64,000 nucleotides of DNA from Anaeramoeba flamelloides (lineage: Eukaryota; Metamonada; Anaeramoebidae). Below are positions 48,738 through 59,005 of this stretch, piece after piece; within the stretch, counting starts at the first letter, position 1; every line of letters starts with the position of its first letter. The notes under the pieces are model-generated. The model did no database searches. It was not told the DNA's origin and saw nothing but the letters and a program-made list of their open reading frames with translations. The DNA lies in NCBI GenBank assembly GCA_027625915.1, contig JANTQA010000032.1, positions 9,548,001 to 9,612,000 on the forward strand. The letters run 5' to 3'. The translations under genes and the position numbers were made by a program.

Positions 48738-51700
48738 AATTTAAATCTATTGCAAACAGTTGCACAATGGAAAAAGAATGTTAAATACGATTTACTCAAT
48801 ATCTTGATTGACGCGGGTGCAGATGTAAATCAATATCATGTAAAAATTATTATAATAAAGATTTCAAATTTATTATTTTCATTTTTTTTATATTTTGTTT
48901 TTATTTTACTTTGAAATTTAATATTCTTTTATTATTGATTTTATTTTTAAAAAAGTACAATTTTTTCACTTTTTTATAATTTATATTAATAACATTTAAA
49001 CTTAATAACTACTTTTAATTAATTGCTTTTTATATTGTTTTCTTTGTAAATAAAACCCAATAAATAATTAGGAAAATACAATTCATCCTTTAAAAATGCT
49101 ATTGATCAATAAAAATGAAAATTTTGACATTATTAAAAAATTTTATGATGCAGGTTACAAAGGTTCTGAAATTCTGAGAGTAATTTTTAAATGTTTATCT
49201 TTTTTTATCATCTATGGATAAAAGAATTGAAGATTAATTAATCCAAGAGTATATAATCTTTAGATCTTTTTAATTTATAATTTTTGTTTTTTATTTAAAA
49301 TTATTTATTCTGAATTTTAGCTTAACGACCAAAAAACAGTGTTATTTTATTTGCTGATGAGAAAAAAATTATGTAAAAAATCTATTGAATATGTTTTAGA
49401 AAATGGTGGCTCTACTTCTGATTTATCGGTATACAATTGTTTTATGTCCTTTTGATCTATTTTAAAATTAATATTATTTTTTACTCCTATTTCATCTTAT
49501 AAATATCATATTTTTTTTTTTTTTCCATATCTTTTAATGACTTAAAAATAGTTGTACACGGGAACACCTTTTGAGTACTTTTGTTCAAATAAAGTTATTG
49601 ATCTTGAAATGTTAAAATTTTTATTCAAATATCACAAAAGAGATCAAAAAAAAGTAATTTTTTTCTTTCTTTTTTTTTTTTTTTTTTTTTTTTGATAATA
49701 TTCAATTTTTTTTTTTTTTTAATTTAGATCGCCAAATTGAAATATTTAAGTTTCAAACGTTTTTTTATTATTAATTTTCATTAAAATTAGTCATTTAAAT
49801 GTTAATTTAACACCAAATAATTCTTTGTAAGTTAGTAATGTTAATCAGAATTATCATAATCAAATTAAGATAAAAAAATTAATTTATTCAACAATATTAA
49901 TTTTTAAATAAAAAAAAACACTATTTCGAGAAGTTTTCTTTTTTGGTTTCAATTATTTTTTAATAGAATTTTAACAAGCTTTAAAATATATGTTAATATT
50001 TATTATTATTATTATAAAAGAAATGTGATTTAACAAAATATCCTCATTTTAACCAGGAACAATAAATTTATTTCGGGTTTTTTTCTCCCGGTTATACACA
50101 CATATGAAAAAATAAAATTGAAAATTTCAAGTTAGGTAAACTAATACTTTAATTAAGCATCTAATCATCCTTAATAATAAAGTTTATTTGCAATATAATC
50201 AACATTTCAAAACTTCAAATTCTTGAGGGCATTGTGTTTATTGTTGTAAGTAGTAACACCTTTTGTAAAAGTCTCTAGTCGAGGAAAAAGGGTGTTTTTT
50301 TTTTTTTTTTATAATTATTTAAGGGAGGAAATTAGTTTCCTCTTACAGTCGTTAGGTTTTTTTAAATTTAAGAAATAAACTGAAAATATTATTTAATTTT
50401 CAGTTTATTTCAGAAAAAAAAGGAAAAACGCCGTTATCTTTTCCAGAATTTAAAATAATTGAATAAAATCTTTGATTTGTCTCCATTCTTTTGAATCAAG
50501 AAAAAAGTCGTTAGGTTTTTTTTACTTTTTGAAATGTAAAGAAAATTTATTTAATTTTCTTTAGATTTCAAAAATTAAAAAAAAACTATGCACTCCATGG
50601 CACTTCCCTAATTTCTAAATTTTTGTTTAGAAATTTCAATAAAGAATCATAAATTTCTTTATCATTAACTAATGATAAAATAAATATTGAGTCTTTGTTT
50701 TGAATAATATCAAGAATATTATTCTTTAATTGTTTATTATTTTTGTTTATTTGAATTAATTCCTTAATCCAAATTTTTCGATTTTTTCCATAGAATGTGC
50801 AGTCGTTAGGTTTTCCATAATTTGAAAGAATTGAGTAAAATCTTTGATTTTTCTCCATTCTTTTAAATTATGGAAAAGCGCCGTTAGGTTTTCTTGAGTT
50901 TTCTGTTTATTTGGAAAATCAATAGATTTTCGTTAGGTTTTTTTTACTTTAGAAATAAACCGAAAATTTTAATAAATTTTCTGTTTATTTCTAAAGTAAA
51001 AAAAACCTATAACACTTCACAAATAAAATAAAAAACCTCAAAAAAAAAAAACTAAGCACTTGACAAATAAAATAGAAAACTTCAAAAAAAAAACCTAGAA
51101 CACTTCCAAATAAATAGAAAACTTCAAAAAAACTAGAACAATTAACAAATAAAACAGAAAACCTCAAGAAAAGCTAGGCACTTGACGACACTATCCCATA
51201 GAAAATTTTTCCTTGTTTTTTTTTTTATTTTAAAAAGTGAAAAATTTGATATGTTTAATTTTGTTTGGAAAAAATTTTTTCTTGATCGTGTAATGTAGAC
51301 AAGATTATAACTTATACGGTCTCTTTTCTTTAAAAAATGAAAAGAAAATAATTTTTTTTTTATTTTTAAGAAAAAGAAAAAGAAAAAGAAAAAGAGAAAG
51401 AAAAAGAAAATCAAGAAAGGAGCAAATTGAGTTTTGATGAAAAAAATACCAAAAAAAGTATAAACTTAATTAATAGTTCTGTTTTGTAACACTGGGAGTT
51501 TAATGGGTTGTTTGTTGTTTTCTTTTATGTTAACCATTCCCAAAAAAAAAAAAAAAAATAACTGGTATAATACACATTTTTGCATAAGGCTTTACTTTAC
51601 AGAAATTAATTCCTCGTACAAGGCATTATTGCCGTACTTGCCAGAAGTTTGCACCAGCGCTCGACAATAACATATAAAATGAAGTTAAATCGTCACTGTC

Positions 51701-54182
51701 CTTTCTCTTCATCAATACTTTGCTTACCAAATTAGAACCACATTATTTAATTATTTTTCTTCTTATCTACTTTTTAATGAAAAAAAAAAAAAAAAAAAAG
51801 CATTTAAATTTAAATTAGTTCTTTTTATTTAATAAATCTATGTTATATTTTTTTATTTTTTTTTACAATTATAGAATAATGATTTACGCAAAGTTGATAG
51901 GTCATTAATGTTACTTATTAACTTAAGTGGCGACATTGATGCAATAAAACTTTTAATTGAAGGTGGCCAAAATATAAATAGTGCAATTGATGTAATTATT
52001 ATTATTTCCTTCTTTTGTATTTTTATTTATTTTTTTTTGGTTTCTTGGTTTCTTTTTTAAAAAGCATAATTGAAAAATTCATTATTATCCGAAATAAATT
52101 CAAAACATAAAATATCATAATAATACTATTATTGAACAGAATAATACTCCTTTTGGAAATTTAATTAAAAAACGATTTCCACTTGAATTCGTTGATTATG
52201 TGTATCAAAAGGGTGCATTATTAAAAGATACAAATGAAGAAATTCTATTCAATCCAATTATTTTTAATTGTTTAGACCATGAAGATACCAAATATTTAGA
52301 ATATTTACATTCAAAAGGAGCGAATTTAGATGAATTGGGGCGGAATAATGGCAGCTTTTTACAGAGGATATGTGTAAAGCCAAATGCAAATTTATCAATC
52401 ATTGAATATTTGCTCGATCAAAATGTTAATCTGAATGGCTCTTCAAAATTAAATTCATTGCCATTACTGAACTTATTAGCACAAAAAATCCCAATTGAAT
52501 TGATAAAAAAATTTATTTCAAAAGGATCCAAAATTCTAATCCGAATGGAAGATCATGTAAATACAATTTTGAATGGCCTTTGTCTGCAAGACAACATTTC
52601 ACCAGAAAGTTTTGATTACTGCTATAATTTATTGAAAGAAGATAAACAAATTCAAGAAATCTTACATATGTCTGCTTACAACATAGCTTCCACTCGGGGT
52701 AATTTAAATATTTTGAAAAAATTAATAAAACTTGGAGCAAATCCTCTGTTAAAAGATCAGTATAAGCATACCCTATTATGGAGCTGCTGTCATAAAAAAT
52801 ATGATTTGGAAATAGTTAAATTTTTAATTGAAGAAATTAAAGTGCCAATAAATGAATTTAGTGGTGCCTTCGAACATTCAGCCCAAGTTGCCCTTCAAAA
52901 GGCAGTCAGTGAGAAATGCCCAATTGAACTAATAATATACCTCTTGTCTAAAGGTGCCGATCCAAATATTGAAGGTAATTACTATCATCCTTACTATAAT
53001 AATTATTATAAAAAGCACATTTCGGGGGAAATAATCCGCCAATATATTGTACTCAGATACAGTGCTGTTTACACGCAAGAAGAACTCGAATTAAAGTATT
53101 CGTTGTTAAAAGTGTTAATAAAAAGCGGTTTCAATCTTAATAAGCCAAATGATGAAAAGATCGAATATATACATCCATTGCGTATCTGCAGTGAAATTTA
53201 CTATGCAAAAAGATATGAAAATTTTTTTACAATAATGTTAGATTATGGTTTAAACCCTTGGACGGTTATTGATACGAATGTGGATTGTTTGCTCGATTTG
53301 CATTCTTTTAAACATGGGAAATTCAAATATTTCCATTATTTTACATTAACACAAGAGTTGCACCAATTATTAACCCGAAAAGAAAATACTGATCTAATTC
53401 TAATTTCAGATCAGGGTGATAAAATTCCATGTCATCGCCTAATGTTAGAAATGAGATTAACTAATGATAATATTAACCTGGAAAAAATTTGTAAAGTTTT
53501 AAAGAATGAAAATAAAAATCAAATAATGGATTTTTTATTTTGGGTATATGGTGGCTATGTTCCTCGTTCAGATGAATACGCTCAAAATAATAATCTAGAG
53601 GTTGCGAAAAAAATTGGGTTTACGGAAAAAATGTTTTATCAAAAAAATGGTCGAAAAGGTTTACTACAAGATTTAAAAAAATTATATCAAAATAAAAAAT
53701 CAATGGATTTTACAATTGTTATACATATTGAAGATGAAGATGAAGATGAAGATGAAGATGAAGATGAGAATCAAACTGAAAATGAAGAGGAGAAGGGGAA
53801 GAAAAAAGAGCAGGAAGGGGAAAAGGAAATTACAATTGAAAAGGAAAAGGAAATGACATATGAAATTCCTGTACATAAATTAATTCTTCAGGCAAGGAGC
53901 GAATTGTATAGGGGGTTGTTTTTATCAATTTCAGATCAAAAAAAGGTTGCTGACTATACAGGAAAAAGCCCAGATGCAATCAAAATTTTAATTGAATATT
54001 TTTATACAGAAACAATTTCGCATGAATTTGATGAAGAAACTTTATTAGAATTGTTTGACGCGGTAGAGTATTATCAACTTCATGAAAAATCAGGTTTAAA
54101 ATATAATATTAAAATTGCTAAGCAATACCAAAATCAAAAAATGAAAGAATTTTGGGACAATTGGAGAAACGAAAATAATTAA
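48738..54182 (+). CDS. Ankyrin-repeat protein with two BTB domains
   Basis: Exons with clear GT..AG borders, all phase 0: 48738-48839, 49072-49179, 49321-49428, 49552-49653, 51875-51991, 52140-54182. Each small exon (34-39 codons) is about one ankyrin repeat, e.g. YDLLNILIDAGADVNQYH and AIKLLIEGGQNINSAID. The last exon continues with more repeats (YLLSKGADPNIEG, LIKLGANPLLKDQ), then BTB1 starting LLTRKENTDLILIS with PCHRLML, and BTB2 from MDFTIVIH with VHKLILQARSELYRGLF. An acidic run (about twelve D/E residues and more) is inserted in BTB2 between its first strands. With the proposed upstream exons the protein has about 982 residues, BTB1 near 712 and BTB2 near 823. BTB proteins often dimerise or present substrates to cullin-3 ligases; that role is inferred only. 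The intron 49654-51874 carries a LINE end. Confidence 0.87.
50150..51210 (-). mobile_element. LINE 3' end with palindrome cluster, inside an intron
   Basis: Minus strand. The 3' UTR (TTCTTGAGGGCATTGTGTTT, CTCTAGTCGAG, GGAGGAAATTAGTTTCCTC) matches 32.56-33.07 kb. 50586-50800 encodes the tail KNRKIWIKELIQINKNNK and FILSLVNDKEIYDSLLKFLN. At about 50803 the LINE reading breaks off at the residues corresponding to DC of DYFLWDCPSY and a hairpin GTTAGGTTTTCCATAATTTG follows. From 50880 to 51210 there are only GTTAGG-T / ACCTA palindromic units. Confidence 0.75.
50935..51008. repeat. 74-bp near-perfect hairpin
   Basis: AGGTTTTTTTTACTTTAGAA then ATAAAC pairs with GTTTAT then TTCTAAAGTAAAAAAAACCT, with a short centre CGAAAATTTTAATAAATTTT. 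One or two mismatches in about 35 pairs. It is the cleanest member of the hairpin family that accompanies LINE ends in this window. Confidence 0.85.
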
Positions 54183-56222
54183 AATATTTAATATTTTTTT
54201 TAACAAACAAAAAACAAGTAAAATCATAAAATTTATTTATTTTTTTACACTCTTGAAATTTTCATACTTTTTTCTTTTGAGATGACGTATAATCCTAATA
54301 TATATATATATATCATCATTTTTCAAAAATAATTTGCAGACTGAAAGGGGTATAATTTTTCATTTAAAAGTTATTTTGCATTGATAAAAAGTCTTTATTA
54401 TTTAAATAGATTAATAACTTGAAAACTTTGATTTTTTATCAAATGAAAAATTCATTCTCTCTATTTTTATTATTATTATTATTATTATTTTATCTACTTA
54501 CAAGTTTAAAAATACTTTGTATTTATTAATCTTTTTATGGGCAAATAGGAAGTTTACTCAACTTAAAATAAAATCAATTAATTTTTGTGATCTTTTCTGA
54601 TTTTTCCATTTTTTTTTTAATTATTCTGAAGAAAGGCAACTAATTTCCTCTCATGTCGCTAGTTTTTTTTTTTAATTCTTGTTTTTGTTTCGAAAATCAA
54701 TTGAGTTTCGAATCAAAACAAAAATTAATAAAAATCTAATGTTAACTTTTACTGAATTCTTTTGAATTCAGTAAAATTTTTGTTTTTACATAATATTATT
54801 TCAATTCTGTGAAATTATCTAAATACTTTTCTTTTGTTTTCTCTTTATTTGGTAAATCAATAGATTTTCCTTAGGTTTTTTTGAGTTTTATTTTATTTGT
54901 GAAGTGTTCCTTAGGTTTTTTTGAGTTTTTCTATTTTATTTGGAAAATCTATTGATTTTTCAGAATAAAATAGAAAAAACTTCAAAATATGTACATTTAA
55001 TAATACTGGGGGATACTAGTATAAATTTTAATATTATTATACGGGATATTTTTTAAAAGTATTCTTGAACTTTTCGTTGTTAGTTATTGATTATTAAATT
55101 TTCATCTAATTCTTTTCAGTTATATATTCCCAAATTAATATTATTCTCTTTTTTTGAAACTTTTTTTTTTAATCAATTTCAATTTATCAGAATTCAGAAT
55201 TTATAATTCAAGTTTAGATTATCTTTTATTAAATTTAAATTATAACTCTATCTATTTTTACTTAAGTTTTTTTGTTATTATTGGAGATCTAAATAATTTG
55301 TTATAAATGTTGTTTACTTATTTAATTATCAAAACATATATTTAGTAGAAACTTTTACAGGTAAAATCTTTTTGAGTCAAATTCAAAATTACAAGTCAAT
55401 TGAATAATTGTACTCAATCATATCAATTTAAAATTTTATAATTTTTAACCATTAGCAAATTTTTATGGTTTAAAACTTATTTTTATTTTTATAAAATTTT
55501 CTCTTTGACTTTAAATTGGTTAAAATTCATATTTTAATTGAAAAAGTTCTTTTTATTCTTCAAAATATTTATTTTTTTTTGGTCAATTCTGGTTCCTAAT
55601 ATTTACCTTAAAAACATATTTTGAATAAATTGAAAAAAATTAAAGTTATTAACTTTAAGTCATCTGTAGAAAAGTTACTTTTCGAAATAATTCGATGTAT
55701 GCATTTTTCTGTTTTGATACAAAACTCAATAATTTTTTAATTAATTTATACACGACTCCGAAGGTTTACAATCCCTGAAATTTGGTAAAAATATATGTAT
55801 TATGTATGTTTAAATTATTTTAATTAACTATTAGCTGATCAATCTTCAACTTATGATAAATTTTAATGTTTATATATATATATATATATATATATACCTA
55901 AATCTGAATTTTTAAGTCAAATACATAGAGGTTGGAAAATAAGATATAAAAAAAAATTGATTTATATGTTATCGGTTGAAATGTTTATCAATGTATTCGA
56001 TTTATTTGTGGCCTCTAATATAATTAATTTCACTTTAAAGACACAAAATTTTATGAAAAATTAAGTTACAAAAAAAATTCGAAATTAAAGTACAAAATTT
56101 GGATGAAAATAAAATAATTTGAATAAAAAAAAATTTGAAAAAATGTACCTTAATTTTAGATTTATTTAATTCAATAAATTTCAATCAAATTTTATGTCTT
56201 AAACTTGGAACAACTATCAAAA
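54183..56222. other. Intergenic: hairpins and microsatellites
   Basis: 54300-54315 and 55870-55895 are TA repeats; 54465-54490 is ATT repeats. 54630-54990 has a degraded GAGGAAATTAATTTCCTC relative, palindromes such as TTTTACTGAATTC / GAATTCAGTAAAA, and TTAGGTTTTTTTGAGTTTT, i.e. a LINE-end-like palindrome cluster without coding sequence. 55000-56222 shows no gene. Confidence 0.55.
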
Positions 56223-56718
56223 TTAGTGAAAAAAATGCTGGGCATGAAAAAAATACTCGCAAGATTTTTAATTGTGAATATTAGTAAAATTGATTTGTAA
56301 TTTTATTTATTTAATTTGAATAAAATCCTTTTTAGATTTAACCAAAATCTTAAAATTATAACTCATCCACTTATTAAAATGACGGGTAATTAAATCACAC
56401 TTGTTCTAAACACCATCCAATCAATCAAAAAACAAGAAGAAAAATTATCATTATCCATAACTCTAGTAAACCTCTATAAAACTCGATTATTTTTCAAAAA
56501 TAGTTGATCTATTAATGATTTCAAACTATTACTTGATTATTCTCAAGAATCCCTACTTTAATGAACTTTGGGTAAGTTTATACTTGTTTCAAAAATTTTT
56601 GGTTATTTATAAAACAGATTTGATTCGAAATAAATAAAATTACACTTCAATTTTACTAATATTCACAATTAAAAATCTTTTCCGGTATTATTTTCATGTC
56701 CGGTATTTTTTTCACAAC
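56223..56718. mobile_element. MITE, CCGGACATG family, third copy
   Basis: Left TTAGTGAAAAAAATGCTGGG then CATG; right complement GTTGTGAAAAAAATACCGGA then CATG; inner ends share ATTGTGAATATTAGTAAAAT. The interior matches 25130-25624 (CAATCAATCAAAAAACAAGA). It stops nine bases short of the next element. Confidence 0.8.
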
Positions 56719-56727
56719 TTTAGATTA

Positions 56728-58449
56728 TGGGTTTTGTTGATAACATATATTATCATATTATTAACAATAAAATCGCAATAGTATTAAAAAAATCGAGATT
56801 AGTCCAACTTTATCGCAAAAAATCATAAAATCGCGATAAACAATAAAATCGCGATATTCATATTATCGCAAAAAAATGTAAAATTATTTTTTTGATTTCA
56901 ATCTAAACAAAAATCTCTTGACTTTTACAAAAGCCTTGATACTTTTACAACACTTTCCCCTTTAATAATGTCAGAAAGTGTTTGTAAGGGTTCTGAACTG
57001 TCTTCAAGTGTTTGAAAGTTTTGAAAGAAAGAAAACTTTTATAAAGGGAATGAGTTTGGTTGTTGTAGAAAAAAATTGTTTTCTTTTCATTTTTTTTTTA
57101 ACAAAATATCAAATCTCATACAAATTTTATGATCAAACTAATAATTACCCATTTCAACAATACACTTGAATATACAATATGTGTGTTTTCTTAAAATGGA
57201 GTTGTTACCTTCACAATTTTAAATAGCCAAAAAGAATAAAGAATAATTTTCCTTCTTATGGTGATCGATCAAACAAAAACCTCTATTATTCTAATTGTGT
57301 TTTCTGTCCAATATAAAGATATGAGTAGAAAAAGAAGAAGACAAATCTATAAAAAATCTTTATAATTGGTGATTATCTAGCAAGGATGTTGTGAAATCTT
57401 TTGAAGGGTTATCCAACTCCTTTTAACTTTCTGAGAAAAAATGAAAATGTTTTAACCCAAGAAAACGTTCTTTAAAGAACAGACAAAGTGGCTGGTTGTT
57501 TTTGAAGCTACTGTAGTCAAAATAAAGCGTGCCAAAAAATTTAATGCGTGTTTCAAAATAAAAAGCGTGTTTTTTTGTTATAGTTGACCTATACATTAAC
57601 CAATCAAAGAAACCAATAATAAACCCTAAAAAAATATGGTACTGGTTTCTTAAAGTTCTATTATTTAAAAAGAAATTCTAAAAATGAAGGATCAAATTGG
57701 AAAATTTATCTCAAAAAATAGAGTAAATTTTTTAGAAAATTTTAATCATCAAAAAAACAAAAAATTTCAAAAAAATTGAGAATATTATGGAAAATTTTCA
57801 ACTATTTGCATGAATAATTTAAATTTTACTGAAAATAACCAGACCTTTACTTTCAAAATTGATTTGTACTTAGGTATACTATTGGGTAGTAGATTGGACA
57901 TTGCCTTGGTATAAGAATAAAAAAAAGCACGGATAATATTTTGAAACACGGATTATAGTCGTTGGGCACGCATTATTTTGATCACTGTAATTATTCAAAG
58001 CAATTTACAACACCATGATTAACTGAAAAAATATTTATTTCTCTTTAGTTCTTATTGTTGTTGATCTTAAATAATCGATAGGTTTGTCAACCAAATAAAA
58101 TGAAAACACAATAAAACTTTTGGATCTGATACTTGATCCAATCAAGTATCTTTTTTGTTGTTTTTTCAAAGAATAACTTTTTTTCACCTAATCTATTTTT
58201 TGATCAAAAAAAAGTTTTTTGTTGAAATATTTCTCAATTAGCCCAAATACCCATCAACTATTTGATCGCGATTACTTTTTAATCGCGATATTTTGGGATT
58301 TATCGCTATTTGATAGAATTATCGCGATTTGTTATATTATCGCGATAATATTGAATCTTGCGATTTTCTGATATTATCGCAATTTGATGGAAATTATCGA
58401 GATTTTTGTAACTTTATCATGAATATTTGCATGTTATCATCAAAACCTC
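56728..58449. mobile_element. 1.7-kb element with TCGCGA-rich subterminal arrays
   Basis: Ends TGGGTTTTGTTGATAACAT and complement GAGGTTTTGATGATAACAT, with TA outside both (56726-56727 and 58450-58451). Inside each end lies an array of a degenerate palindromic 10-mer TATCGCGATA: I count two exact ATCGCGAT plus about four variants on the left (56745-56875) and four exact plus about four variants on the right (58262-58405). CG-rich words are otherwise rare here. The middle contains a nested MITE (57511-57987). No transposase frame was recognised, so it is probably non-autonomous or decayed. Confidence 0.75.
57511..57987. mobile_element. MITE nested in the 1.7-kb element (CWGTRRTCAAAATAAWGCGTGCC)
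   Basis: Left CTGTAGTCAAAATAAAGCGT then GCC; right complement CAGTGATCAAAATAATGCGT then GCC. TA on both sides (57509-57510, 57988-57989). Inverted repeats about 70 bp, with GCGTG/CCGTG words repeated two or three times in each. 477 bp. Confidence 0.85.
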
Positions 58450-59005
58450 TAATGATTTAATACAGCAGTGTAAATAAAGCATATTTTTAAACTTTAGCAC
58501 ATATACAAAAAGTTTAATAAAGTTTATTTGTTAGGTTGGGTATTTGAAAATAGGATATAGCTGCTCTTTGTAGGTTTCTATTATCTCTCCAGTACTATAG
58601 TATTTTAAGTGTGTGTTAATTTTTTGTAATGTTCAAGTTTAAAAACATGGATAAACTACAGTACTATAAGTAAAATTTTGGACTTTTTGAAAATGCTAAA
58701 AATAGAACAAACTTTTAAAAACAATAATTTGATTTCTGAAAATTGCTTAAAAAGTAAAATAAGGTATTACAGCAATCAGACTACTTTTTATTTTTCAATT
58801 TGAAGGAGTGGTAAAAATTTTTAACTTTGCTATTACATTTACTCATAGATTTTTTTTGGTTAGTCTTGCCTTAAATGATTATCATAATCTTGTGAAACTT
58901 AAAAAAGTAAATATTACTTCTTCCATCCAAATTCACCCCAAAATAAACTAGGGACTGAATCTTTCTTGTAATTTCCAAAATATTTTTTTCATTTATTACT
59001 CTTTG
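58450..59005. other. 5' flank of the importin gene
   Basis: No gene. Two related words, CAGTACTATAGTATTTTAAG (about 58591) and ACAGTACTATAAG (about 58660), face each other. A T-rich stretch leads to the ATG. Confidence 0.5.
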
